Of a stretch of DNA of 64,000 nt, positions 54,969 through 63,679 are shown in pieces; position 1 is the stretch's first letter; each line of letters begins with the position of its first letter. The notes under the pieces are model-generated. The model made no database searches and was not told the DNA's origin. It saw only the letters and a program-made list of their open reading frames with translations. The DNA lies in assembly GCF_000805455.1 (NCBI RefSeq), contig NZ_JSUS01000032.1:124001-188000 (forward strand). The letters run 5' to 3'. The stretch is from Acinetobacter sp. A47. Its GTDB lineage: Bacteria > Pseudomonadota > Gammaproteobacteria > Pseudomonadales > Moraxellaceae. Position numbers and translations under genes: made by a program.

Positions 54969-55493
54969 ATGACTCAAAAGTCAAACTTTATGGTATATAA
55001 AAGGGCAAAAGAAAGTGCTAGAAAAGCAGGAAAAAACATGTATGTTTTAAATATGGCGACTCAATATGCCATTGTATTTAGTGGGTTATTTCTCTGGGTA
55101 GGGATGCTGACCGGTGTCTGGAAATACTATCAAATCAGACGGTCAGAGCTGGCTAGAGCGCATTATTATGTGGATATTGCTCATCGCAGCAGTCTGCTTT
55201 ATGCATCAGCAAGTTTGATTCTGGCAGTATTAAGTCATTTTACTGTCTTATCGGATGCGGTTGTCTTGTTTTGCGTTGTTGCCAACTTATTCTTTTTTGC
55301 GATGTCGATTCTGATTTATATCTTGCATGGTTTTTTGAAAGATACGACCAACCAGTTCAAGCAACCGCATAAAGTGGGACGATTAAATTTACCAGCATGG
55401 TGCATGACGTTGATGATGTTAAGTTTAATTATTGTCGAGTTAGGCGCCACAACAGTTTTATTATTAGGGACGATGGCTTATTTTTTTAATTAA
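54969..55493 (+). CDS. Hypothetical four-helix membrane protein
   Basis: A 174-residue protein with about four hydrophobic helices (YAIVFSGLFLWVGMLTGVW; SLLYASASLILAVLSHF; VVLFCVVANLFFFAMSILIYI; WCMTLMMLSLIIVELGATTV). A lysine/arginine-rich start (YKRAKESARKAGK) suggests a cytoplasmic N-terminus. Family not recognised. It converges on another small membrane protein gene. Confidence 0.65.
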   Translation: MTQKSNFMVYKRAKESARKAGKNMYVLNMATQYAIVFSGLFLWVGMLTGVWKYYQIRRSELARAHYYVDIAHRSSLLYASASLILAVLSHFTVLSDAVVLFCVVANLFFFAMSILIYILHGFLKDTTNQFKQPHKVGRLNLPAWCMTLMMLSLIIVELGATTVLLLGTMAYFFN

Positions 55494-55496
55494 AAA

Positions 55497-55518
55497 AATG
55501 GATGATTAATCATCCATT
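55497..55518. terminator. Perfect 22-bp palindrome between convergent genes
   Basis: AATGGATGATTAATCATCCATT is fully self-complementary, with seven A residues before it. It overlaps the last codons of the small minus-strand gene and lies at the 3' ends of both; a bidirectional terminator is likely. Confidence 0.65.
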
Positions 55519-55766
55519 CTTCCTAAAGAATTTTTTTGGCGTGCTACGCTTAACTGTCGAAACTTTCGATCAATGATGGCCCACATACAAAAGGCAACAG
55601 AGACAATCAATGCATATGCAAAATATTCGGGTTTTAAATTCCCTTTAATAGTGCCTTGGAACAACAGTGTGACCATAAGGGCAAGTGTGGTGGTTGCATA
55701 TACTACTGTATCATTTGCCTTCAGAGCGTTAATGAAGACTTGCTTGTTGAAATGTATTGATAACAT
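55506..55766 (-). CDS. Hypothetical small membrane protein
   Basis: An 86-residue protein with two hydrophobic stretches (TVVYATTTLALMVTLLFQG and YFAYALIVSVAFCMWAII). ATG at 55766 (MLSIHFNKQ) is chosen because AAGGAGGG lies eight bases upstream; starts further out leave no room for it. Function unknown. A perfect 22-bp palindrome overlaps its 3' end. Confidence 0.55.
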   Translation of the reverse strand: MLSIHFNKQVFINALKANDTVVYATTTLALMVTLLFQGTIKGNLKPEYFAYALIVSVAFCMWAIIDRKFRQLSVARQKNSLGRMDD

Positions 55767-55790
55767 CTCCATCCCTCCTTGTTGTGACAC

Positions 55791-56190
55791 AAAACCTTGT
55801 GTTTTTGTCTGAATTGTTTTTTAAGTTGTACTGCTATTTTCTGAGCATTTCAATAGCAAAAGAGGGTATTTTGAAAATAAATTTTTGAATGTATTGATTT
55901 ATATAACTTTAAAGTATTTTTTATATTGATTTATAGTATTTTTTAGTTAAATGTTGCCCGGTATTTTTACGTTTTGAAATATTTAAATGTTATCTATAAA
56001 GCAGCTTATAACACTATTTAGTGCAATATCCGGTATCACGGAATGAGTATAAGTCAGATTATTCCACATTGTTATAGCCAGTAAAAAAGAAAGATTTGTC
56101 GTAAACAAAAAATGAACGTTGGATAAAAGAACATTTTTTGTATAGCTAAAACAATGTTTGGGTAAAACATTATCTTAACGACAAATCATT
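55791..56190. other. 400-bp AT-rich intergenic region with a flanked inverted repeat
   Basis: No ORF seen. Its last 95 bases are bordered by a ten-base inverted repeat, GATTTGTCGT at 56093-56102 and its complement at 56178-56187, with an internal AACATT...AATGTT pair. This abuts the brnQ stop codon, so it may fold into the 3' end of that mRNA; a miniature mobile element is an alternative. Confidence 0.35.
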
Positions 56191-57492
56191 TTACTTTTTC
56201 TGAGCCCGTGCTCGATCAATCACGATTGCAATCACCAAAACAGCCAATGATGGAAGTAGCCATGCAAGATTCTGTTCATTTAAAGGTAAATGCTGGATAA
56301 ATGCTGGAAGTTGAGCTGTAAATCCGGCAGCTTTAATTGCTTCAACGACGCCGAAAAGAAAAGCAACAGCGGTTACTGATCCAACCACAAGAGATGGATT
56401 ATTCCAGCGCTTCCAGAAAAAGCTAAGCATGATTACGACAATGGCTGGCGGATAAATTGCACTAAGTACCGGTACCGAGAAGGCGATCAGCTTGGTTAGG
56501 CCCAGATTGGAAATCAAGAGTGAAAAGCCGGTCAGAATGAAAACCAGCAATTTATAAGATAAACCGGTTAATTCATTGAAATACTCGGCACAGGCACAGG
56601 TCAGACCAATGGCTGTAACCATACAGGCAAGGAAAATCAGGCAGGTCAGGAAGTATGAACCATAATCACCAAAAGCATGTTGAACGTAGGCATGCAAAAT
56701 GATGGCACCGTTGTCGGCATTTGCTGCGACTTCATGGCTACCTAGGCCAAGCTTAAACAGGCTGATATAGACCAAGGTGAGGCCTACGCCGGCGATTAAA
56801 CTGGCAATAATGGCATATTTGGTAATCAGCTTGGTATCGGTAACACCACGTGATTGGATAGCCTGAATGATGACAATCCCAAATACCAATGCACCCAAGG
56901 TGTCCATGGTAAGGTAACCGCTGACAAAACCTTCAGATACAGGACTGCTCACATAATTGTTAACCGCTGGTGAAATCAGGCCGGTCGGGATGGCAAATGC
57001 GGCAATACCTAAAATTGCGAGTGCAATAATTTTCAAAGGTGCGAGTACATGGCCGACAGTATCGAGCAGTTTATTCGGATATAACGAAACCGCAGTTACG
57101 AAGGCAAAATAAACAATACTGTAGAGAAAGAGACTGCTATCTGAGGTACCAAAATAAGGAGCAAAGCCAATTTCATAAGAAACGGTTGCTGTCCGCGGTG
57201 TTGCAAATAGTGGCCCTACAGTCAAGTAGCAGGCAATGGTGAGCAGTAAGCTAAAAAAACGGCCGAGTGGAGAACTGATGATTTCGATCGAACCCTTCAT
57301 GCGAGATAGGGCCATGATCGTAATCACAGGTAAACCAACTGCTGTAATCAAGAAACCGAAAGCAGCAAGCCAGACATGTTCACCAGCCTGCTGAGCAACG
57401 ATTGGAGGAAAGATAATATTGCCGGCGCCAATAAATAACGCAAAGGTCATAAAACCTAAAGCAATGATATCTCCTGTACGAAGTTGATTCAT
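56191..57492 (-). CDS. brnQ: Branched-chain amino acid:cation symporter BrnQ
   Basis: A 433-residue, twelve-helix LIV-II carrier importing Leu, Ile and Val with sodium or protons. The start DIIALGFMTFALFIGAGNIIFPP, GPLFATPRTATVSYEIG, and FLACMVTAIGLTCACAEYF are family landmarks. It has its own 357-bp upstream region with two palindromes. Confidence 0.93.
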   Translation of the reverse strand: MNQLRTGDIIALGFMTFALFIGAGNIIFPPIVAQQAGEHVWLAAFGFLITAVGLPVITIMALSRMKGSIEIISSPLGRFFSLLLTIACYLTVGPLFATPRTATVSYEIGFAPYFGTSDSSLFLYSIVYFAFVTAVSLYPNKLLDTVGHVLAPLKIIALAILGIAAFAIPTGLISPAVNNYVSSPVSEGFVSGYLTMDTLGALVFGIVIIQAIQSRGVTDTKLITKYAIIASLIAGVGLTLVYISLFKLGLGSHEVAANADNGAIILHAYVQHAFGDYGSYFLTCLIFLACMVTAIGLTCACAEYFNELTGLSYKLLVFILTGFSLLISNLGLTKLIAFSVPVLSAIYPPAIVVIMLSFFWKRWNNPSLVVGSVTAVAFLFGVVEAIKAAGFTAQLPAFIQHLPLNEQNLAWLLPSLAVLVIAIVIDRARAQKK

Positions 57493-57849
57493 AAAAAGGG
57501 AGGCATAAAATAAAAGTGCAAATTTTAGAATAAAAAAGCGTTCTTTTGAAACTAATTTATGTGAAAACTGTCTGTTTTTTGGCTAAAAAGAAATTATTAA
57601 AATCATATAATTAGCTTTGGTAAAGCTAATACATTGAAAAGGTTTTCAAAACTTGGAAATTAAAAGTAATCATGCTTTTTTCCTATAAGCCTCATCGAAA
57701 TTAAATGTAAAATAAAACACCACTTTTAGTCTTAAAAAGATTGAAGAATTGCAGACAAGGGCGTACAACTAAAGGCATCCCTTTATGCAGCCTTAACTTC
57801 TTTGCTTGCATGTGAACTTAATCTGATAGATGAATAAGGAAAATCTCGA
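57493..57849. promoter_or_regulatory. 357-bp divergent intergenic region with two palindromes
   Basis: Separates brnQ (minus) and map (plus) and holds no gene. ATTAGCTTT-GGT-AAAGCTAAT (57610-57630, nine-base perfect arms) and TTGAAAA-GG-TTTTCAA (57634-57649, seven-base arms) lie about 120 bases before brnQ. Both are seen directly; operator function is inferred. Confidence 0.5.
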
Positions 57850-58644
57850 ATGAGAGCTTCTACTGTGACCATTAAAACCGAACAGGATCTTGAGAAATTA
57901 AGAATCTCAGGTCGTTTGGCGGCACAAGTGTTGGAAATGATTGGTGCTTATATCAAGCCCGGTGTTTCTACCGAATATTTAGATGATATCTGCAATGATT
58001 ATATCGTGAATACCTTGCAGGTGATTCCGGCCAATGTTGGCTATCACGGTTTTACCAAAACGACATGTATTTCTGTCAATGAAGAAGTGTGTCATGCAAT
58101 ACCTTCTGCGAAAAAGATTTTACAGGAAGGTGATATCCTGAATATCGACGTTGCCGTGATTAAAGACGGTTATTTCGGTGATACCAGCCGCATGTATTTT
58201 GTTGGTGAGCCCAGCCCTGAAGCCAAGAAACTGGTCGAAACGACCTATGCAGCCATGCTGGCAGGTATCCATACCGTAAAACCGGGCGCAACTTTGGGGG
58301 ATATTGGTCATGCGATCCAGACAGTCGCCCAAAATGCAGGCTATAGCATTGTCCGTGAATATTGCGGACATGGGATTGGGCGTATCTATCATGAGCAGCC
58401 AAATGTCTTGCACTATGGCCAAAAAGGTCAGGGCATGGTTTTGAAGAAAGGCATGGTCTTCACCATCGAGCCGATGGTCAATGCTGGCAAGCCACATGTA
58501 AAAGAGCTAAATGATGGCTGGACAGTAGTGACCAAGGACAAATCACTTTCAGCGCAATGGGAACACATGGTTGCCGTGACAGATGATGGTTTTGAATTAC
58601 TTACGCCGTGGCCAAATGGTACGGGACATTATCCGGCGGTTTAA
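57850..58644 (+). CDS. map: Type I methionine aminopeptidase
   Basis: A 264-residue enzyme removing N-terminal Met. Metal-ligand motifs are visible: NIDVAVIKDGYFGDTSRM (two aspartates), EYCGHGIGR (His), FTIEPMVNAG (Glu) and QWEHMVAV (Glu). The N-terminus (IKTEQDLEKLRISGRLAAQVLE) and length match the proteobacterial enzyme. rpsB is not adjacent here, unlike in enterobacteria. Confidence 0.95.
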   Translation: MRASTVTIKTEQDLEKLRISGRLAAQVLEMIGAYIKPGVSTEYLDDICNDYIVNTLQVIPANVGYHGFTKTTCISVNEEVCHAIPSAKKILQEGDILNIDVAVIKDGYFGDTSRMYFVGEPSPEAKKLVETTYAAMLAGIHTVKPGATLGDIGHAIQTVAQNAGYSIVREYCGHGIGRIYHEQPNVLHYGQKGQGMVLKKGMVFTIEPMVNAGKPHVKELNDGWTVVTKDKSLSAQWEHMVAVTDDGFELLTPWPNGTGHYPAV

Positions 58645-58662
58645 AATTTGTTCCAGATGATT

Positions 58663-58692
58663 AAAAGGCTCGGTTGTTAATCGGGCCTTTTT
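58663..58692. terminator. Terminator between map and the LysR gene
   Basis: AAAAGGC(TCG) and (CGG)GCCTTTT pair imperfectly and run into T residues; it overlaps the last codons of the convergent LysR gene. Confidence 0.7.
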
Positions 58693-59597
58693 TTGGTCGG
58701 GCATAAAGTCAGCTGTTCAACCAGATAATCAATAAAGACACGTACAGCAGGCAACAGCCCTCTACGTGATGGATAGACGGCATGGAATATGCCATGAGGT
58801 GCTGCCCATTCTGGTAAAACAGTGACCAGCTTTCCTGATTTTACAAAGCTTTGAGCGATGCTGTCTGGCAATAAGGCGATTCCGCAGTTTTGCGTGGCCA
58901 ACTCTGCCAGCATTAAAAGATTTGATCCCATAACCACAGGATTGACTTTAATCTTTTTCTGCTGCTGATCGGGGCCGGTTAACAAAAATTGCTGGTCGAG
59001 ATGATCTTCTGCCATGCTGATAATACGATGATCGGTCAATTGCTCGGGTGTGGTCAGATGACCAAATTCATTTAAATAAGCCTGACTTGCAAATAGACGT
59101 TGTTCTGTCGCCTCAAACTGTCGTAGTACCAGGTTTGGATCATCATCCAGTTTTGAGCGTACCCGCAAGGCCAGGTCTATACCTTCATTAATCACATCTA
59201 CACGGCGATTGCTGACCAGCATCTGGACACGTACTTCAGGATATTTTTTTAAAAAAGCCGGCAGGATTTTTGCCATCTGGTTTTGGGCAATATCGACAGG
59301 TACGCTGACCTTAATGACACCACGCGGCTGGCTGCTGAGATGATTTACGACATCATGCGCTGCTTGTGCTGCATTCATCATGACTTGAGCATGACGGTAT
59401 ACATCCATACCAATATCGGTCACCGCAAAATGACGTGAACTACGCTGGATGAGACGAACACCAAGCTGTTCTTCAAGATTATATACCCGACGGCTTAATT
59501 TTGATTTAGGAATATCTGTTGCACGTTCGGCTGCACTGAATCCGCCATGTTCAACAACAAGCGCAAAGCAATAAAAATCATCTAAATCCGTTAGCAT
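58677..59597 (-). CDS. LysR-family transcriptional regulator
   Basis: A 306-residue regulator: N-terminal helix-turn-helix HGGFSAAERATDIPKSKLSRRVYNLEEQLGVRLIQRSSR and a substrate-binding domain (VDVINEGIDLALRV; QNCGIALLPDSIAQ). The N-terminal LTDLDDFYCFALVVEHGGFS and the GLLPAVRVFIDYL ending belong to the CrgA/PA-type group that often controls neighbouring oxidoreductases; no such neighbour is present here. It lies downstream of the HD gene on the same strand, 51 bp away. Confidence 0.9.
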   Translation of the reverse strand: MLTDLDDFYCFALVVEHGGFSAAERATDIPKSKLSRRVYNLEEQLGVRLIQRSSRHFAVTDIGMDVYRHAQVMMNAAQAAHDVVNHLSSQPRGVIKVSVPVDIAQNQMAKILPAFLKKYPEVRVQMLVSNRRVDVINEGIDLALRVRSKLDDDPNLVLRQFEATEQRLFASQAYLNEFGHLTTPEQLTDHRIISMAEDHLDQQFLLTGPDQQQKKIKVNPVVMGSNLLMLAELATQNCGIALLPDSIAQSFVKSGKLVTVLPEWAAPHGIFHAVYPSRRGLLPAVRVFIDYLVEQLTLCPTKKRPD

Positions 59598-59648
59598 TAC
59601 GCTATAAACTCCCGCTTATTGTGTTCAGGTTAATTGCTATCAAGGTAA

Positions 59649-60080
59649 TTATTCAACATTTTTAGCGAATAAGATATCCCGAACCTGTTGATATTCTTGC
59701 AAGCGCTCAAAATCTTTTGCAGTTGGAGACTCAATCCGCGACAGGTCCATGTTGTCAGCCAGATTGGCCAGTTTAACGACACGAGCAATCGGATTGAGTA
59801 CGGTGCTCTGGGCGGCCTGCACGCGACTTGCTCCTTTTTGTTTGGTAAGTGCCACAATTGCTTTAACGATATCTGGCTGAAAATCTGCTGCATAGAGTTC
59901 ATCAATTGTCGTTGCAGTATCTTCAAGAATGTCGTGTAAAACCGCCACAATTTTGTGATCGCTCTCCTGAACCTGAAGCATGATCCTTAACAGGTGCAGA
60001 ATATAAGGGATATTGGCTTTATCAACCTGACCTGTATGCCGTTCTGCTGCAAGGGCAATCGCCTGTTCAAGTGTGGCCAT
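59649..60080 (-). CDS. HD-domain hydrolase of the SpoT/MESH1 type
   Basis: A 143-residue protein matching the hydrolase half of RelA/SpoT proteins: H15 in AAERHTGQ, H29, HD at 49-50 with E53 (VAVLHDILEDT), and NLADNMDLSR for the late aspartate. Such stand-alone proteins (MESH1-like) can hydrolyse (p)ppGpp or NADPH; no synthetase domain is attached. Activity is inferred from motifs only. The start codon has a GAGGGGG site upstream. Confidence 0.78.
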   Translation of the reverse strand: MATLEQAIALAAERHTGQVDKANIPYILHLLRIMLQVQESDHKIVAVLHDILEDTATTIDELYAADFQPDIVKAIVALTKQKGASRVQAAQSTVLNPIARVVKLANLADNMDLSRIESPTAKDFERLQEYQQVRDILFAKNVE

Positions 60081-60172
60081 GTTTTACAAACCCCCTCCAT
60101 TTACCAGTACAGAAGATAGATTCGGGCTACATATTCTTTTAAACTGGTTCAAATTTTTGATGCGTTGTGATT

Positions 60173-60496
60173 ATGTCCTATCAACTTGTTAATATTGCCG
60201 ATGCCACCCAGAATATCACCTGTCCATATTGCCAGCATGCAGCTTTAGACTGGCAACAGGAACAGTATATTCAACCTTGTGAGCATACTTTGTTCATGGC
60301 AATGGATTTGGGTTTTGAATTTATTGCAGACCGTTTTGAAGAGGTTTTGCCACAGTCTGTTGATGAAATTCATGAAGACCCGAATATGAATATTTTTTCA
60401 ACGATTAGTCAGGCTAACTATCCTGAGATGCAGATTTTTAAAGCCGATTTAGGGGTGGAAGGCATGTTCCGCTACGTTGGTTTTAGTCAGGTCTAG
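60173..60496 (+). CDS. Hypothetical protein with an N-terminal CPYC motif
   Basis: A 107-residue acidic protein (MSYQLVNIADATQNITCPYCQHAALDW). CPYC plus a later PCEH group could hold zinc (Cys-Cys-Cys-His); the rest is acidic without membrane segments. The ATG at 60173 is preferred to a GTG at 60167. It is followed by a bidirectional terminator shared with grxD. I do not recognise the family. Confidence 0.6.
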   Translation: MSYQLVNIADATQNITCPYCQHAALDWQQEQYIQPCEHTLFMAMDLGFEFIADRFEEVLPQSVDEIHEDPNMNIFSTISQANYPEMQIFKADLGVEGMFRYVGFSQV

Positions 60497-60510
60497 AAAC
60501 TCTTCCAATA

Positions 60511-60538
60511 AAAAAGCCAATCATAGGATTGGCTTTTC
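60511..60538. terminator. Bidirectional terminator
   Basis: AAAAGCCAATC-ATAG-GATTGGCTTTT between the convergent hypothetical gene and grxD. Confidence 0.92.
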
Positions 60539-60548
60539 GCTTCACAGC

Positions 60549-60890
60549 TTATGCTTCTGGAGCTGGGCTGTACTGTTCAACCAATGGCTTTAATTCACCA
60601 TTCTGGAACATTTCAAGCATAATATCGCTACCGCCAATTAACTCGCCGTTGATCCATAACTGTGGGAAAGTAGGCCAGTTTGCAATTTGAGGTAAAGTTG
60701 CACGAATATCTTGATTTTCCAGAATATTTACATAGGCAAATGGACGACCAATTTGGCTAAGTGCTTCTACTGCACGTGCAGAGAAACCGCATTGCGGAAA
60801 TTGTGGAGTGCCTTTCATGTAAAGTAAAACAGGGTGTTTCGCAATTTGATCACGAATTAACGCTACTGTATCACGCGCTTGTTCCGTCAT
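60549..60890 (-). CDS. grxD: Monothiol glutaredoxin GrxD
   Basis: A 113-residue CGFS glutaredoxin (cysteine C34 in FPQCGFSARAVE) with the glutathione-binding WPTFPQLWINGELIGGSDIM. It carries or delivers [2Fe-2S] clusters with BolA partners. The family is typically about 110 residues. Monocistronic. Confidence 0.95.
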   Translation of the reverse strand: MTEQARDTVALIRDQIAKHPVLLYMKGTPQFPQCGFSARAVEALSQIGRPFAYVNILENQDIRATLPQIANWPTFPQLWINGELIGGSDIMLEMFQNGELKPLVEQYSPAPEA

Positions 60891-61055
60891 AGATAGATCC
60901 TCAACTAATCTTTCTGCATTATATACCTAAAAAAAAGCTTGGCGGGGATTCCAAAAGATTTTTTCTTATATAAATGTGACTTTACGCTTTCAATCTAGGC
61001 AAGTTTTTGCTTATATAACTTTTTTCACCACAACTACTGATAGATTGAGTTTGTT

Positions 61056-62270
61056 ATGACTAATATCACTCTTGCTCCTGTGCAACCTGATCAACCTACC
61101 CACCTTATGGCTACCTATGGTCGCCAGGCGATCAGCTTTGTACGAGGGCGAGGGGCGCATTTATATACCGCAGATGGAACCGAGTATTTAGATGCATTAA
61201 CCGGTATTGCAGTGTGCGGACTTGGGCATGCACATCCTGCCATTGCAGAAGCCATTGCCGAACAGGCAGCAACTTTAGTCCATACCAGTAATTTATTTGA
61301 AATACCTTGGCAAACGGCAGCTGCGCAAAAACTGGCTGCAGTATCTGGCATGGAAGAAATTTTCTTCTCTAACAGCGGTGCCGAATCAAATGAAGGTGCA
61401 ATCAAGATCGCCCGTAAGTTTGGGGCGCAGCAAGGTATTGCTCATCCCAAAATTTTAGTGGCCGAACAATCTTTTCATGGCCGTACTTTGGCAACCTTGT
61501 CAGCAACAGGCAACAAGAAGGTGCAGGAAGGTTTTGCGCCCTTGGTCGACGGTTTTGTGCGTGTACCTTTTGGAGATGTAGAAGCTATTCAAGAGGCTGC
61601 AATTCATCATCCTGATATCGTTGCAATTCTGATTGAGCCTATTCAGGGGGAAGGCGGGGTAAATACTGCACCTCAGGGTTTTAGTTATCTGGAAGAGGTA
61701 CGTGCGTTATGTAATCAACATAACTGGCTCATGATGCTGGATGAAATCCAGACCGGAAATGGCCGTACCGGTAAATATTTTGCCTATCAGCATACCAGTA
61801 TTATTCCTGATGTCATGACGACAGCAAAAGGTCTGGGTAATGGTTTTCCGGTTGGTGCCGTGATGACACAAGGCAAAGCTGTAGGCCTGCTCGGCGCTGG
61901 CAGTCATGGTTCAACCTATGGGGGCACCGTCCTTGGATCACGTGTGGTATGCACTGTTATTGATACCATGGAAAAAGAAAATGCAGTGGCAAATGCGGCA
62001 ACGGTCGGGGCTTATATTGTCGAGCAGTTAAGAGCGCAACTGGCAGGGCACAATGTGCAGGTGCGTGGTTTTGGCATGATGATCGGTATTCAATTACCTA
62101 AGGATTGTGCTGAACTGGTTGCTATTGCCCGTGATCAATATAAGTTGATTATTAACGTGACTGCGGGTTCTGTGGTGCGTTTGCTGCCACCTTTGAATAT
62201 GTCGCAGGCACAAGCAGATGAGTTATTACAGCGACTGGTTCCGGCAATTGAAAACTTTTTAAAAGCCTGA
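61056..62270 (+). CDS. argD: Acetylornithine/succinyldiaminopimelate aminotransferase family protein
   Basis: A 404-residue class III PLP enzyme. PLP lysine K258 is in TTAKGLGNGFPVGAV, the pyridine-binding D229 in LMMLDEIQTGNGRTG, and the phosphate contacts in SNSGAESNEGAIK. The AcOAT group features (ALTGIAVCGLGHAHPAI; GSHGSTYGGTVLGSR) favour acetylornithine transaminase of arginine synthesis, which can also serve lysine synthesis. Other omega-aminotransferases share these motifs, so the symbol is likely but not certain. Confidence 0.87.
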   Translation: MTNITLAPVQPDQPTHLMATYGRQAISFVRGRGAHLYTADGTEYLDALTGIAVCGLGHAHPAIAEAIAEQAATLVHTSNLFEIPWQTAAAQKLAAVSGMEEIFFSNSGAESNEGAIKIARKFGAQQGIAHPKILVAEQSFHGRTLATLSATGNKKVQEGFAPLVDGFVRVPFGDVEAIQEAAIHHPDIVAILIEPIQGEGGVNTAPQGFSYLEEVRALCNQHNWLMMLDEIQTGNGRTGKYFAYQHTSIIPDVMTTAKGLGNGFPVGAVMTQGKAVGLLGAGSHGSTYGGTVLGSRVVCTVIDTMEKENAVANAATVGAYIVEQLRAQLAGHNVQVRGFGMMIGIQLPKDCAELVAIARDQYKLIINVTAGSVVRLLPPLNMSQAQADELLQRLVPAIENFLKA

Positions 62271-62286
62271 TCTTCAGACAAGCAAC

Positions 62287-62318
62287 AAAAAAGGGCAATG
62301 TATTTGCCCTTTTTTATT
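62287..62318. terminator. Bidirectional terminator
   Basis: AAAAAGGGCAA-TGTA-TTTGCCCTTTTTT between argD and the convergent CBS gene. Confidence 0.92.
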
Positions 62319-62328
62319 TTGGCTCAAA

Positions 62329-62760
62329 TTAGCCAGAGATGTATTGTTGCAGCTGTTCAATCAGGATACGTTGATCATCCATGGCTGCTTTAACCAGATC
62401 GCCAATCGAAATAAAGCCAACCAGTTTGTCTTGCTCAAGGACGGGTAAGTGACGTAAATGCCGATCTGTCATCAGCTGTAAGCATTCTTCAACAGTATGG
62501 TTCAGACTGACAGAGATCACCTTTGAAGTCATGATATCTGCAACAGGTGTATTGTTTGAAGAGCGTTCCATCAAGGCAATTTTACGTGTGTAGTCACGTT
62601 CAGAGAAAATACCAACCACTTTCTCGTCTTCGGCCACCACCAGTGCACCGACACCTTTATCTGCCATGATCTTAATTGCTTCAAGTACAGTCGCATTTGG
62701 TGAAATTGTAAAAATTGATTGTACTGCTTTATTCTTGATGACTTGAGCAACGATTGTCAT
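62329..62760 (-). CDS. CBS-domain pair protein
   Basis: A 143-residue protein made almost entirely of two CBS motifs: TVLEAIKIMADKGVGALVVAEDEKVVGIFSERDYTRKI and TVEECLQLMTDRHLRHLPVLEQDKLVGFISIGDLVKA. The pair binds adenosyl nucleotides and normally regulates another protein; no enzymatic domain is attached. Function unknown. Confidence 0.88.
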   Translation of the reverse strand: MTIVAQVIKNKAVQSIFTISPNATVLEAIKIMADKGVGALVVAEDEKVVGIFSERDYTRKIALMERSSNNTPVADIMTSKVISVSLNHTVEECLQLMTDRHLRHLPVLEQDKLVGFISIGDLVKAAMDDQRILIEQLQQYISG

Positions 62761-62898
62761 TATTGATCCACCTGTGTTGTATTGTCATTTTCATTTAACT
62801 TAACGGTATTTTTTTTAATTGCAAAGCGCTAATTTCATTCCGGTGAGTACTTTTATGCATAAATGCTCAAAAAGCCATCACCGGAATTGTAGGGTTTT

Positions 62899-63276
62899 TT
62901 AAGCAGGAACCGCCATGTGATGTGACCTAAAAAAGAAATGCTGCATTTGCTGGGTTGAAAGTTTGAATTTACGATGTGATGAATTAAACAACGCCGGCTC
63001 AACCTGTAAGCGTGTCAAGGTTGGGAGCAGTGATTCGTGGAAGTCTTTAGGTGTGATTTTCCGTGGAGTGTAGTGTTTCCAGTTGGCTTTGGCATAACGG
63101 TGAGCTTGCACGCCATTGAGCCAGAACGGGAAAACATGGCCATCCTGATCTGATTTGATGGCCCAGCCCTGATGGTATAAGCCCCAGAGTACACCACAAT
63201 ACATCATTGTTTTCAGAATTGAAATTTTGATCATCAACTCTTTTGAGACAGGCTGGAAATGGTTAAAGCGATACAT
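62899..63276 (-). CDS. DUF2750-like protein
   Basis: A 125-residue protein resembling DUF2750: the VLWGLYHQGWAIKSDQDGHVFPFWLNGVQAHRYAKANW segment and the following FHESLLPTLTRLQVEPALF fit the family as I remember it. The protein ends with a basic, histidine-rich tail. Function unknown. Start codon not certain: several Met residues lie in the first 25 positions. Confidence 0.6.
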   Translation of the reverse strand: MYRFNHFQPVSKELMIKISILKTMMYCGVLWGLYHQGWAIKSDQDGHVFPFWLNGVQAHRYAKANWKHYTPRKITPKDFHESLLPTLTRLQVEPALFNSSHRKFKLSTQQMQHFFFRSHHMAVPA

Positions 63277-63471
63277 GTTATTGAACTAATATTCTTAAAC
63301 TTATGCTTTATTATAAGAAATCCAGATGTCGTTTATGTTTAACAATTGACTAAAATCGTAAGCAAATATTGTAGCCTTTTAAAAAAGTAGATTGCCCGGT
63401 AAAAAGCTTCCCCAAGGCGGGGCAGGGTTTTCTAAAGCATGCTTCTCACCTATAGATAATTTGGTATGACT

Positions 63472-63666
63472 TGAGCCAGACAAAGCGTTTGAAGCTTTGG
63501 CGCAGCGCAAGAATGGAATAGGAATACGTGAGATCTATTGTTTATAACAGGTATTAAAAAACGCCACCTGAGCCAGACAAAGCGTTTGAAGCTTTGGCGC
63601 AGCGCAAGAATGGAATAGGAATACGTGAGATCTATTGGTTTATAGCAGGTATTAAAAAACGCCACC
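63472..63666. repeat. 97/98-bp tandem direct repeat
   Basis: Unit 1 (63472-63568) and unit 2 (63569-63666) are nearly identical: one inserted G and one A/G change near the TCTATTG boundary. Each unit contains the mini-palindrome CAAAGC...GCTTTG and ends in AAAAAACGCCACC. In unit 2 this end pairs with the next bases to make a terminator for the Sel1-like gene, so the duplication includes half of a terminator. Confidence 0.9.
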
Positions 63667-63679
63667 TAAGTGACGTTTC
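63655..63679 (-). terminator. Terminator of the Sel1-like gene
   Basis: On the minus strand AAACGTCAC-TTAG-GTGGCGTTTTTT: a stem with one G-U pair followed by six T residues. Its T-side arm lies inside the tandem repeat. Confidence 0.75.
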
